The notes under the pieces were generated by a model, which saw nothing but the letters and a program-made list of their open reading frames with translations, was not told where the DNA came from and made no database searches. From Fluviicola taffensis DSM 16823 (lineage in GTDB: Bacteria > Bacteroidota > Bacteroidia > Flavobacteriales_D > Crocinitomicaceae): a DNA stretch of 64,000 bases. The stretch lies in the NCBI RefSeq assembly GCF_000194605.1, contig NC_015321.1, forward strand, positions 2,294,001-2,358,000. Direction: 5' to 3'. How positions within the stretch are numbered: position 1 is the stretch's first letter; each line of letters opens with the position of its first letter. This document shows, piece after piece, positions 36,242-45,390 of this stretch. The translations under genes and the position numbers were made by a program.

Positions 36242-37564
36242 TTACGCAAGTGGGATTAATTCATGGATTCTTTTTTCTAAATCGGCTCTTTTTGCTTCAA
36301 ACTTTGATAAATCCACAGATTTCATTTTTCGTTTGAGTGCAATTTCTTTGATTTGAAGGGTAAATTCATAACTCAATCTCCATAAAATTGGAATTAAGAA
36401 GAAATACAGTACTCCAAACGACCAATGTGGAAGAAATCTTTTTGTGAGAAAAATAATTAGCGGTATGTTGTATATACAACCAAGTAATTTTCCAAGCATC
36501 ATTTTTACTGAGCCCCAAAAAACGGGTCGTTTCATCATTTTCTCTGTTACTTTTTTAGCAAGGATATAAGGAATGAATCCATGAAAAAATCCAATAAGTG
36601 CAAAAGGCCAAACGAGAATTAAGAATAACCAATTATTGGAGGTGCTTAGAAACTCAGGGTGTTTTTTAGCAAGTACAAAACGATCTTGGATTTTCATTTT
36701 TTGCTCCAAGTTGAAATATGAATCTAGATCCTTTTGTAGGGATTTAATTTCGGTACTTTCATCTGTTACATGTTGGTTAATCCAAGTGCCAAGATCTTTC
36801 GCATATTGCCAGCGTTTTAATAATGGAATAGAATGATCGTGATTTTCGTTGTTGTACCCTTTTCGGGTAATCTGCATGACGTTTTCTAGCAACGAGTAAT
36901 TCGAAGGATCAGCCACATAAATAATACAATCTTGCATTTGTTGTTCAACCAATCTCGTTACTTCATTGATAATTCTACTAGGACTCTCTAAATAAGCTTC
37001 TTTGTAGTCATTTAAACAAATTTTAGCCCCGTTATCTAACACCAATTCTGAGCCTATTTTATTTCGATCGGAATAGCTAATTCCAATTCCTGAAATGTAT
37101 ATTTTTTTTCTCCATTCAATGGATTCAAGAGCTCCAAAACCCATTCTGACAGAACCTTTTTTAATAGGTTTTAGCCCTCTAATAGGTACGTCATCTGTAA
37201 ATCCTTCTCCAAAAATCAAGATGTTACGACGATTCCGTAATGCCCAGTTTACTTTGTTGAAAACATCTGTATTTTTTCCCTTTGTATTTGCTCCATCTTG
37301 CTGACGGTAAATTGGTAGCATATGTGCCGCCCACAAAATGGGTTTCAACCACCAAACAAATACATCCGATCGGGTCATGAAATGAACAATTGGTCTGTTC
37401 AATACACCAATCACCAATGGATCCATGAAAGAATTTGAGTGATTGCTGACATAAATCGTACTACCATAAAACTCTTTGTGCTTATTCACCACAATAATCC
37501 GTTTGTAGAATAATCGAAATGATAAGTTTAATGAGATTTTGAGTAAAAAATAAATCGGACGCAT
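36242..37564 (-). CDS. PlsC-type 1-acyl-glycerol-3-phosphate acyltransferase family protein
   Basis: A 440-residue membrane acyltransferase. The catalytic block YVSNHSNSFMDPLVIG (His42, Asp48) has the spacing of Bacteroidota members of the PlsC family. Further motifs are LIFGEGFTDDVPIRGLKPIKKG (a variant of the substrate-binding FPEG block) and a later YISGIGISYSDRNKIGSELV. The C-terminal part adds several hydrophobic helices (around NNWLFLILVWPFALIGFFHGF and LIIFLTKRFLPHWSFGVLYFFLI). Likely role is acylation of a phospholipid or an unusual lipid of the envelope; the exact acceptor is unknown. Confidence 0.85.
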   Translation of the reverse strand: MRPIYFLLKISLNLSFRLFYKRIIVVNKHKEFYGSTIYVSNHSNSFMDPLVIGVLNRPIVHFMTRSDVFVWWLKPILWAAHMLPIYRQQDGANTKGKNTDVFNKVNWALRNRRNILIFGEGFTDDVPIRGLKPIKKGSVRMGFGALESIEWRKKIYISGIGISYSDRNKIGSELVLDNGAKICLNDYKEAYLESPSRIINEVTRLVEQQMQDCIIYVADPSNYSLLENVMQITRKGYNNENHDHSIPLLKRWQYAKDLGTWINQHVTDESTEIKSLQKDLDSYFNLEQKMKIQDRFVLAKKHPEFLSTSNNWLFLILVWPFALIGFFHGFIPYILAKKVTEKMMKRPVFWGSVKMMLGKLLGCIYNIPLIIFLTKRFLPHWSFGVLYFFLIPILWRLSYEFTLQIKEIALKRKMKSVDLSKFEAKRADLEKRIHELIPLA

Positions 37565-37581
37565 TTCTTGAACCTTTTTTA

Positions 37582-37589
37582 CAAAATTA
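37582..37589 (-). promoter_or_regulatory. -7 promoter box of the acyltransferase gene
   Basis: Minus-strand TAATTTTG, 17 bases before ATG 37564, matches TAnnTTTG. Confidence 0.5.
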
Positions 37590-37611
37590 GCAATACCTGA
37601 AAAACTGACAT

Positions 37612-38658
37612 TTAATCTTCTGTCTTTGTTTCTTCAGGAATTGGGTTTTCTTTTTCATCTTGCTTTAGCTCCTGTTTGGTATTTCTGCGGTGTCCAAAAA
37701 TAAACCCAAGTCGAATTTCATGGGATGTATTTCCAAACTGTTCAGTAACTCCGTTGCCGAACTCAAATGAATATGAAACGTTGAATCGAGCCAATAAATT
37801 GATTCCAAAACCTACTCCAATGGAAGATTGACGTCTGTAAGATAAACTCACCCAACCCATACGCATATAATGTAAACGCATCGCTAAATCGTAACTTACG
37901 GGTGCATGCTTCACTGATTTGAATTGAACGATTGGCTCTAATCCGAACTTTTTACCTAGATCAAAGCGATAACTTGCCAATACAAACAAATGGGGTTGAA
38001 AAGTGCTTCCAGTTGTCACATCACTTAAGCGTGTTTTATTGTTGAATAACTGACTTCCGCTTAAACTGATTAATAATCGATCACTGTAAACCACCAATCC
38101 TGCTTGTGCATCCACGTAATTTTGACGTGCAGAAATTCCAATGTAATTGGTATAAGCATTGTCATTTGAATTGCCTAAAATCACTTTTGAATTGTCAATT
38201 CCAAAATTTGACCAACCAATGCCTAATCCAAGTCCAGCGCTAAATTTTTGAGATAAGGGAATGTGAACCCCAAAGTTTCCTTTGACATTCGTTCGTGTGA
38301 AGGGGCCAATGACATCATTGATAAACGTTAAGCCAGCAACTTGCTTGTATCCAATTGTTCTTTGCGGAGTGCTATAGAATGTTTGACCAATTGAGCTTAA
38401 CTCATGAAGCAAGGTTTTTGTGCGTTTCTTTTTGAAGCGAATCATACTTTGAATTCCTGCAAAAGTGGTCATTGGTCTTCCATCAATTCCAGCGTATTGG
38501 ATGCGGTTTCCAATTACTACTTCAGCTACACTCATCATTCCGCCCGCAGCTGGATTGATTAAGAATGGGGAAGAAGCTGTTTGCGTAAATTGAATGTCTT
38601 GTTGTCCGAATGCTAATCCTGCAACTGCAATAAATGAAGTAAGTACTAATTTTTTCAT
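37612..38658 (-). CDS. PorP/SprF-family outer-membrane protein
   Basis: A 348-residue beta-barrel-type protein of the T9SS-associated PorP/SprF family. A signal peptide (MKKLVLTSFIAVAGLAFGQ) is followed by the family opening QDIQFTQTASSPFLINPAAGG, and the body has alternating amphipathic strands ending in the EIRLGFIFGHRR strand. A charged tail of about 25 residues (KQELKQDEKENPIPEETKTED) is an extra. SprF is needed for secretion or surface retention of the adhesin SprB in Flavobacterium. Here the gene lies 11 bases downstream of the HYR-repeat cargo gene, so it is probably the dedicated partner of that protein. Confidence 0.9.
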   Translation of the reverse strand: MKKLVLTSFIAVAGLAFGQQDIQFTQTASSPFLINPAAGGMMSVAEVVIGNRIQYAGIDGRPMTTFAGIQSMIRFKKKRTKTLLHELSSIGQTFYSTPQRTIGYKQVAGLTFINDVIGPFTRTNVKGNFGVHIPLSQKFSAGLGLGIGWSNFGIDNSKVILGNSNDNAYTNYIGISARQNYVDAQAGLVVYSDRLLISLSGSQLFNNKTRLSDVTTGSTFQPHLFVLASYRFDLGKKFGLEPIVQFKSVKHAPVSYDLAMRLHYMRMGWVSLSYRRQSSIGVGFGINLLARFNVSYSFEFGNGVTEQFGNTSHEIRLGFIFGHRRNTKQELKQDEKENPIPEETKTED

Positions 38659-38669
38659 ATCTATTGGGA

Positions 38670-41600
38670 TTAACGGATAATACTAATTGAACCTTTAAAA
38701 GGCTTAAAATCATTGTTGGGAGAAACTATTTCATAGAAATAAGTTCCAAGCGGTAAATCGTCTCCTTTATAAGTTCCATCCCAAGGTTCTGAATACCCGG
38801 TAGATTGAAACACTTTCGCTCCCCAACGATTGATAATGGTTACTTCACAATCTGGGTATGTTTCATATAAATTTGGAATGATGAATTGATCATTCGACCC
38901 ATCATGATTTGGAGTAAATACGGTTGGAATATTGAAACTTGCGTCATCACAAGCATTCAATATGATATGTAAAGTATCTTGAGTAGCTCCACAAAAATCG
39001 TGATGGAGTTTGTAAAGTAAAATTAATTCACCTGGCGCAGCAGCAGTTAAGGATGTATTGGCTGTGTATTTACTAGTTAGAGTTCCAGAGCCACCAATCT
39101 CAATCCAATAAGTTGCTTGATCTAATCCTGCTTGAATTCCTTGGATATTGAAAGGCAATTGTGTCAGACACAAAGTAGTATCATGTGTGAGTACTTCAGC
39201 TCTAATTGGAGCGTAAATAATTGCGCTATCCACTGTGCTTTGACAGCCACTGGTGTTGATTGTCCAATAAATGGTATGATATCCATTTGGAATAGATAGA
39301 ATGGTGGAAACAGGCGCATGAATATTGTTGAAAGTTATTCCAGCATTACTCGACCAAGTTCCTTGACCAATAGCAGGATTGTTTCCTTGAATAATGTAGT
39401 TTGTTGTTGCACAAGCATACATGGAATCTTGAAGAGCTGCCTGAGATGGAGGCATGTTTACGATTATTTGAACGGTATCTCTTCTTGTTCCACATGTTGG
39501 AGAAGTCACAACCCATTCAACTGTGTTTGACCCAGCAGAAAGATTTTGAATAGTTGTTTGAAGCGCGTTTGGATTTGTAAGTGTACCAGTTCCTGTTAGC
39601 ACATTCCAAGATCCAGTTCCTGATTGAATAGCTTGTGCTTGAATACTGGTTGTGTAAGTATCACAAAGATAAATTAAGCTATTTGGGATAAATGCAGTGT
39701 CAGGATATGGAAGAACTTGAACCGTAAACGAACACGATGAAGTATTCCCCGATGAATCTTCAATTTGATACGTTTGTGTGGTTGTTCCAATAGGGAAGAT
39801 ACTTCCTGAAGAAACTCCTGATAAATCTGTTTGAGTGATTTTAAAGAAACAATTATCCGTTCCTATTGGGTTGGTGTAATTGACAAGTGGATTACACACT
39901 GACATATTCCCAGGACAAGTAATTGATGGAGTGCTCGTTTCAATAATGGTGAAACTAGTTGTACATGACGCACTATTTCCAGCTAAATCGGTTGCTGTAA
40001 TTGTAACGATGTGTGTTCCTGAAACAAGATTTGTTCCAACTGCTGGTATTTGTGTTAAACTATATCCGGTGCAATTGTCTGTAACAGTTGCAAGAGCAGT
40101 TAAATCGGTAATAAGTCCAAAGCAAGAGACGCCATTGTTTATAGATTGAGCTGGTGGACAAGTAATTGTTGGGTTAATAGATTCAATCGGAATAGCTTGG
40201 GTAATACAAGTTCCGATATTACCAGCAGTATCGGTATACGAAATAACGATTCCAACTGGGTTTGTAATAACGGTTCCAGCTATTGGGTTTTGCGAAACTA
40301 GAAGTAAATTGGAAGGAGCACAGTTTTCAACAGCACTGTGTGTTCCTGCTAAATTGGGAACAGTCATTGAACAAGTTCCTGAAATAGCCAAAATAGTATC
40401 GTTCAAACAAGTTACAACTGGAGCTAAAGTATCAATTGCAGTAACAAGGATAGAACAACTTCCAATGTTTCCATTCAAATCAACGGCGGTCATTAAAACA
40501 GTGATGGTGTCCGAGAACAATAAATTTGCAGGTTTGTTTTGCGCAAATACAAGTAAATTACTTGCCGTACAATTATCTGTTGCAGAAACCAATGGAACTA
40601 AATTTCCGACCATCGCCAAACATTGATTGTTAACTGGCGCTGTAATTCCGGTAGGACAATTGACAACTGGCAAGGTTAAGTCTTGCACTGTCAGCGTGAA
40701 TTGACAAACTTGCGCATTTCCTTGCTGATCAATGGCTTGAATAGTGATACTGTGTGGTCCAACCGGTAAGCTGTTACCAATCGCAGGACTTTGATTCAAC
40801 AGAAACGTCGTAGAGCAATTATCTGTAACAGTTGCTTGAGTAGTGAATGTCCCAATATCGTATGTGCAGCCATTGTTTGTGGAAACAGTTTGATTTGCTG
40901 GACAAGTTATTTGTGGAGAAATCGTATCAAAAAGGAGCATGTGTGTAAAACAACCACCTACATTTCCAGAAAGGTCTGTCACCGTTACAAATACGTTTTG
41001 AGTAGCAGAGATAATTGTTCCCGCCGCTGGAGTTTGATTGAAAATTAACGAATTGGCTGGTGTACAGAATTCTATTACAGAAACCGTTGGAATCAAATTT
41101 GGCACAGCTGCATTACAAGCCGCAGTTGCATACACTGAATCCAATGGAATACATGTTACTTTTGGTGTAATGGTGTCTATAACGGTTAATGTAAAACTGC
41201 AATTTGTTGAATTTCCGGAAGGATCTATTGCTTGTAAAGTGATTAAAGTATTTGCATTGACAGTTGTTCCAATTGCGGGTGTTTGAATGGTAGAAACAAT
41301 TCCACAAGCGTCATTAACAGTTGCTAGAGTTCCATAATCTAAAAGTGGAAATTCACAGTATTGATCGGAATACACAGCGCTTGGGGAAGGACAAGTAATA
41401 GTGGGTGAAACAATATCAGAAGATGTTCCTTGTATGCGGAAATTATCGATTGCCGGGGCTTTATTTCCAATATTGGAATCGTTGTAATTAAATCGGAAAC
41501 CTATCCAGAAAATGGTATTGTCAAAACTTCCTGGGAGCAATTGACTAAATGGGGAATACGTAGCATTGGCAACTAGTTGAGAAGAAGCAGACGACCAAGT

Positions 41601-42002
41601 CAATCCATTATCTGTACTGATGACTAATTCTAGGTAATCAATTCCACTTTCTCCTTCTATTTGAATATCGCCTAGAACGGTTATTGCAGTGAAACAACTA
41701 GCATTCACTTCGCGGTAAACGATTGCCGTTTCGGATCCTGATGCAGTATTTGCATAGCCATAATGAGTTATTCCACTTGGTGTACAATCATTGGTTGAAC
41801 CTCCCGATGTGATATATAGTGCAGAGCTACCTCCGTTATTCGTACAGTTGCCCTGGATCCAGTTGTTTGGACCAGAGTTGCTCACGGTGTTCCAGGTGAA
41901 AGTTCCTTCAAAATTATCGGTTACAAAGGTGGTTTGAGCAAAGAAGTAGGTGTGCCCCAATATTAAAAAAGCACAAAGACTAGTAAGTATAGATCTATTC
42001 AT
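38670..42002 (-). CDS. T9SS type B cargo protein with seven HYR domains
   Basis: A 1110-residue secreted protein. The signal peptide is followed by an N-terminal jelly-roll-like domain (about 25-195; NFEGTFTWNTVSNSGPNNW, IDYLELVISTDNGLTW). Seven consecutive HYR (hyalin-type) repeats of about 80 residues follow, recognisable from the repeated VTCP, AVDxxGNxxxCxFxxTV phrases (for example TITATDLAGNSASC). Then come three Ig-like modules and a type B sorting domain (IPTVFTPNHDGSNDQF, IINRWGAKVFQ, PWDGTYKGD). HYR domains are associated with adhesion. Its own PorP/SprF partner follows 11 bases downstream; together they form a two-gene surface unit. A TAGTTTTG box lies 20 bases before the start. Confidence 0.92.
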   Translation of the reverse strand: MNRSILTSLCAFLILGHTYFFAQTTFVTDNFEGTFTWNTVSNSGPNNWIQGNCTNNGGSSALYITSGGSTNDCTPSGITHYGYANTASGSETAIVYREVNASCFTAITVLGDIQIEGESGIDYLELVISTDNGLTWSSASSQLVANATYSPFSQLLPGSFDNTIFWIGFRFNYNDSNIGNKAPAIDNFRIQGTSSDIVSPTITCPSPSAVYSDQYCEFPLLDYGTLATVNDACGIVSTIQTPAIGTTVNANTLITLQAIDPSGNSTNCSFTLTVIDTITPKVTCIPLDSVYATAACNAAVPNLIPTVSVIEFCTPANSLIFNQTPAAGTIISATQNVFVTVTDLSGNVGGCFTHMLLFDTISPQITCPANQTVSTNNGCTYDIGTFTTQATVTDNCSTTFLLNQSPAIGNSLPVGPHSITIQAIDQQGNAQVCQFTLTVQDLTLPVVNCPTGITAPVNNQCLAMVGNLVPLVSATDNCTASNLLVFAQNKPANLLFSDTITVLMTAVDLNGNIGSCSILVTAIDTLAPVVTCLNDTILAISGTCSMTVPNLAGTHSAVENCAPSNLLLVSQNPIAGTVITNPVGIVISYTDTAGNIGTCITQAIPIESINPTITCPPAQSINNGVSCFGLITDLTALATVTDNCTGYSLTQIPAVGTNLVSGTHIVTITATDLAGNSASCTTSFTIIETSTPSITCPGNMSVCNPLVNYTNPIGTDNCFFKITQTDLSGVSSGSIFPIGTTTQTYQIEDSSGNTSSCSFTVQVLPYPDTAFIPNSLIYLCDTYTTSIQAQAIQSGTGSWNVLTGTGTLTNPNALQTTIQNLSAGSNTVEWVVTSPTCGTRRDTVQIIVNMPPSQAALQDSMYACATTNYIIQGNNPAIGQGTWSSNAGITFNNIHAPVSTILSIPNGYHTIYWTINTSGCQSTVDSAIIYAPIRAEVLTHDTTLCLTQLPFNIQGIQAGLDQATYWIEIGGSGTLTSKYTANTSLTAAAPGELILLYKLHHDFCGATQDTLHIILNACDDASFNIPTVFTPNHDGSNDQFIIPNLYETYPDCEVTIINRWGAKVFQSTGYSEPWDGTYKGDDLPLGTYFYEIVSPNNDFKPFKGSISIIR

Positions 42003-42021
42003 AGTTTTACTTGGCGAATCC

Positions 42022-42029
42022 CAAAACTA
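42022..42029 (-). promoter_or_regulatory. -7 promoter box of the HYR cargo - PorP operon
   Basis: Minus-strand TAGTTTTG matches TAnnTTTG; divergent from the purE box about 75 bases away. Confidence 0.55.
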
Positions 42030-42104
42030 ACAGAAAATTCAATAAAAATGGGAGGAATTACTCCACAATGCGCGAATAGTTTTCAACGATTGTCTAATAT
42101 TCGT

Positions 42105-42112
42105 TAGATTTG
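42105..42112 (+). promoter_or_regulatory. -7 promoter box of purE
   Basis: TAGATTTG lies 18 bases before ATG 42131 and inside the longer apparent frame, so the TTG at 42110 cannot be the start. Confidence 0.5.
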
Positions 42113-42130
42113 CAAACAAAATTGAAACAA

Positions 42131-42619
42131 ATGGTTGGAATTATCATGGGCAGCACTTCAGACCTGCCAATTATGCAAGATGCTGCTGATATTTTAAAGG
42201 AGTTTGGAATTCCTTTTGAATTAACCATTGTTTCGGCTCACAGAACTCCAGAACGGATGTTCGAGTATGCAAAAACGGCTTCCGAAAGGGGTCTTCAAGT
42301 GATTATTGCTGGAGCAGGTGGAGCAGCGCATTTACCTGGAATGACAGCGAGTTTAACACCACTTCCTGTTATTGGGGTTCCTATCAAATCAAGTAATTCA
42401 ATCGATGGTTGGGACAGTTTGTTATCCATTGTTCAAATGCCAAATGGAATTCCGGTAGCTACAGTTGCTATAAACGCAGCTAAAAATGCTGGAATTTTGG
42501 CTGCAAAAATCTTAGGAGCAACCAATCCTGAATTACAAAAAAAATTGCTTACATACATGGAAACGATGAAAGAAACCGTTTTGGAAGGCGCGAAGAAAGT
42601 GGAGCAATCGAGTAAGTAA
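42131..42619 (+). CDS. purE: N5-carboxyaminoimidazole ribonucleotide mutase
   Basis: Class I PurE converting N5-CAIR to CAIR, the step after PurK. It has 162 residues starting [15 protein letters not shown], with the substrate loop GSTSDLP, catalytic histidine in [20 protein letters not shown] and the conserved [23 protein letters not shown] loop. It is a complete protein of normal length. It stands alone in its transcription unit and converges on a lipoprotein gene 18 bases away. purK is about 11 kb distant on the other strand, unlike the common purEK arrangement. Confidence 0.95.
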   Translation: MVGIIMGSTSDLPIMQDAADILKEFGIPFELTIVSAHRTPERMFEYAKTASERGLQVIIAGAGGAAHLPGMTASLTPLPVIGVPIKSSNSIDGWDSLLSIVQMPNGIPVATVAINAAKNAGILAAKILGATNPELQKKLLTYMETMKETVLEGAKKVEQSSK

Positions 42620-42637
42620 TTCTATCCAATTTTACCA

Positions 42638-43357
42638 TCACCACAAATTCAAGAGCGCTTGGATGAGGAGGTAGAATGCCCAAATAATTAATCCAAAACA
42701 GATAATAGCATTTAGCACAAAAATAGCTATTGTAAGTCCTTTTCCAGAATAATCGTCTGGATATGATGTAACATTTTTCAAGGAAATTCCAGAGATAATG
42801 AGACCTGCAATTGCGAACATTGCTAAAATGGCAATGTATAAAAAATCAAAAAGAAGATTGGAGAAAAGCAAAATAAATCCTGCAACAATCAATGTGATAA
42901 AAAATCCCAATGCGACCCAAGTTAGTGTGTCAACTGGTGGTTTTTGTTGTTTTTTCGGTTCATTTACTAATTGTTTTTTGGCGGTAATTTCCTTTTTCAG
43001 AATCTGAATGGGTTTGAAAGATAGTGAGCTACTTTTTCTAAGCGTTAGATTTTTAGTAGAAGTTTCCTCTTTTGGAGAGGGTTTTAATGTTCGGTCACCA
43101 ATTGAATCAGATTTTGGAATGAATGGTTCTATTTGATGTTCAATTAAGAGAAAGTTTACTGAGTTATTCGGTTCGATTTGGCTAGTTAATTCCCGTTGAT
43201 CGTCACTTTCCTTTTTCTCTGAAAAGTGTTGTTTCCATTCAATGTGATAACCCGATCCAAAATGCCGTTTTGTGATTGTACATGAACCTAGAATTGCAAT
43301 CAATAATAATCCCAAAAGGATTGAAGTTTGGGTTGATTTCAGAGTAGGCATTTTCAT
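42638..43357 (-). CDS. Predicted lipoprotein with C-terminal membrane helices, unknown function
   Basis: 239 residues, not assigned to a named family. The N-terminal signal ends in the lipobox ILGSC (Cys26). A polar, lysine-rich linker of about 110 residues follows (with EPKKQQKPPVDT), then three hydrophobic segments: WVALGFFITLIVAGFILLFSN, FLYIAILAMFAIAGLIISGI and TIAIFVLNAIICFGLIIWAF. A lipid-anchored amino end combined with integral helices is unusual. ATG 43357 is chosen; TTG 43366 is further upstream, and a TACATTTG box lies at 43373-43380. The helix-rich C-terminal part has the look of small DUF4190-like membrane modules, but this is a guess. Confidence 0.75.
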   Translation of the reverse strand: MKMPTLKSTQTSILLGLLLIAILGSCTITKRHFGSGYHIEWKQHFSEKKESDDQRELTSQIEPNNSVNFLLIEHQIEPFIPKSDSIGDRTLKPSPKEETSTKNLTLRKSSSLSFKPIQILKKEITAKKQLVNEPKKQQKPPVDTLTWVALGFFITLIVAGFILLFSNLLFDFLYIAILAMFAIAGLIISGISLKNVTSYPDDYSGKGLTIAIFVLNAIICFGLIIWAFYLLIQALLNLW

Positions 43358-43372
43358 TGTAGTCAATTTCTA

Positions 43373-43380
43373 CAAATGTA
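43373..43380 (-). promoter_or_regulatory. -7 promoter box of the lipoprotein gene
   Basis: Minus-strand TACATTTG, 15 bases before ATG 43357, matches TAnnTTTG. Confidence 0.5.
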
Positions 43381-43438
43381 GGTCAATGGTTTGAAAGACT
43401 TGTTGCGATTTTCCGTACTTGATTCTTTAGTAGTAAAT

Positions 43439-45277
43439 CTAATTCTTTACAAAACGAATGGTTGAATTGTAGTTCTGGGCGTTTTGAATGCTCAAGAAAT
43501 AGACTCCACTACTCAAATTTTCCACATTTATAGTAGGGTTTGAGGTTTCAGCTGTTCTCCAAGTTTTTCCTTGCGCATCAGTAATTTGATAGTTGAAAAA
43601 TTTTCCAATTGAAATTCCATGAATAGAGATTGAATGTGTACTTGGATTTGGATAAACAACTAAATTTGTTGTCGAAGACAGTTCGTCTGCTCCCAAAATT
43701 AAAGTTGATTTTGCAAGGTGAGAAAAATTCGTTTCGTATCCTTCAGTAAATTCTCCAGAAACAACTAAATCACCGTTATTTGTTAGTATTGCAGAGTGAA
43801 CAGGTTTATTGAACCAACCTGCGGAAGTTACTACTCCTTCAGAGATGGAATAATTAAATGCTCCTTTTCCCATAATGAACCCAAACCCTCCCTCTATAGC
43901 TTGTAAATTACCAACTAATACCAATCTATTCATATCATTTGTATGGTGTTCTATATCATAGATTCTTAATGGATCAGCACCAGACCAAAGTTGGATGAGT
44001 GTAAGTGCAGTTCCATTCGTTAATTGAGATAATAATACATTACTGTGCCCAGCCAAATTTATTGCAGCTCCTCCAACAAAAATGTTACTTCCAATTATTT
44101 TCGTGGTAAAAACGGTGTCAGGAGTATTCGAAGGGTATACTTGCCATCCCAGTCCGTTGGTTGAACTGATTACATTTTTTGAATTTAAAATATAAGGGGT
44201 ATTTGCATTGATAATGGCCTGATTAAATTTCCCGCCAAAAACATACTTTGAATATTCAACATCAATACTGTAGATAGGGCCATCAGTTGAACAAGTCAGA
44301 TACCAATTTGTACCATTATTGTGCAGTAATTCAAAAGTTCCTGTTTCAGTCTTAATAGAAATATATCGATCAAGATTGTAACTATCTGCTGCATTGATTT
44401 CACAATTACTTTTACCTGGAATAGCGACAAACTCCCAATCCAAACTTACTTCATTCCAAATTGCAATTGGGTAACTCACGCCCAGATGGTCAAATTTTCC
44501 ATATACAGTAATTTCATTTTGTCCAGTTCTTTCAATTTCATTCACTATTCCATCTATCCCAACTCCCAAGCAAGACAAATTTCCATTCACATATTGTCCA
44601 ACATTCAAACAAGGAAGATTGTCTAATTGAGTAAATTTACCCGCAATTACAAATTTATTCTCATCTCCGTTAATTTTAGTAATTGTACCATTAGCACCAT
44701 TTCCAATAGCGTAATAAGTCGTGTTATCAGGATATGTAGGTTGTATCAATGCTAATTCATTTAACTCAAACCCATTTTTTTCTGCCCAAGCAAGTAATTC
44801 TTTCGATTGAATTTCTTTTACGTAAGCGTAATTCTGTGTTTCAGATATTTCTTGTGCAATGTTTCCAAAACCAGATGCCTTAAGTAGAAAACCAACTGCA
44901 CAATGCGTTCCTAAATGGTCTATGAAATAGGGTTGTCTGTTCGAATGATGTAAATTAATCGGAAAGACTTTCTCAAGAGCGTAGTTATGTAGAATATCTA
45001 ATAATGCAGTTCTGTTTTGAATTTGCTCTTGCGAATAATGTTCGTTTTCCGAATTTCTCAACATTTTTTCAACTTGCAATAAGTGAAATTGAATACGATC
45101 TAAGTCATTCTCAAACGAAATTTTTTCATTAAAAATGGACAAATTAAATTTTACCCATTCTTTGTTTACTTCCGTTAAATGATCAAAAATTTTAGATGTC
45201 TCTATTGGTGAAAGATTACTGAATGCTGACGTGTTCAACACAACAAAAATGGCAACTATTGATAGTAATTGTTTCAT
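43439..45277 (-). CDS. T9SS type A cargo protein with an unassigned N-terminal domain
   Basis: A 612-residue secreted protein with signal peptide MKQLLSIVAIFVVLNTSAFS. The first roughly 150 residues after it form an alpha-helical region with the striking phrase YFIDHLGTHCAVGFLLKASG and a following AWAEKNGFELNELALIQP; I do not recognise this as a named domain. The middle is a repetitive beta-rich, propeller-like section (KFVIAGKFTQLDN, ITVYGKFDHLGV, YVFGGKFNQA, LVVSGEFTEGYE), and the end is a type A sorting domain (VVYPNPSTHSISIHG, GVYFLSIQN). The longer frame to 45373 is rejected because a TATGTTTG box at 45307-45314 lies inside it and the signal peptide begins at 45277. Confidence 0.85.
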   Translation of the reverse strand: MKQLLSIVAIFVVLNTSAFSNLSPIETSKIFDHLTEVNKEWVKFNLSIFNEKISFENDLDRIQFHLLQVEKMLRNSENEHYSQEQIQNRTALLDILHNYALEKVFPINLHHSNRQPYFIDHLGTHCAVGFLLKASGFGNIAQEISETQNYAYVKEIQSKELLAWAEKNGFELNELALIQPTYPDNTTYYAIGNGANGTITKINGDENKFVIAGKFTQLDNLPCLNVGQYVNGNLSCLGVGIDGIVNEIERTGQNEITVYGKFDHLGVSYPIAIWNEVSLDWEFVAIPGKSNCEINAADSYNLDRYISIKTETGTFELLHNNGTNWYLTCSTDGPIYSIDVEYSKYVFGGKFNQAIINANTPYILNSKNVISSTNGLGWQVYPSNTPDTVFTTKIIGSNIFVGGAAINLAGHSNVLLSQLTNGTALTLIQLWSGADPLRIYDIEHHTNDMNRLVLVGNLQAIEGGFGFIMGKGAFNYSISEGVVTSAGWFNKPVHSAILTNNGDLVVSGEFTEGYETNFSHLAKSTLILGADELSSTTNLVVYPNPSTHSISIHGISIGKFFNYQITDAQGKTWRTAETSNPTINVENLSSGVYFLSIQNAQNYNSTIRFVKN

Positions 45278-45306
45278 AAATAGTAATTCATTGGTTACTG
45301 GCCAAA

Positions 45307-45314
45307 CAAACATA
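45307..45314 (-). promoter_or_regulatory. -7 promoter box of the 612-residue cargo gene
   Basis: Minus-strand TATGTTTG, 29 bases before ATG 45277; it decides between two possible starts. Confidence 0.5.
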
Positions 45315-45390
45315 CAACATATTAAAACACCAAACAAGTGTGAATACATTGAAGTTATATTTCGGAAAATCATGTTTTGATAGATTTTAT

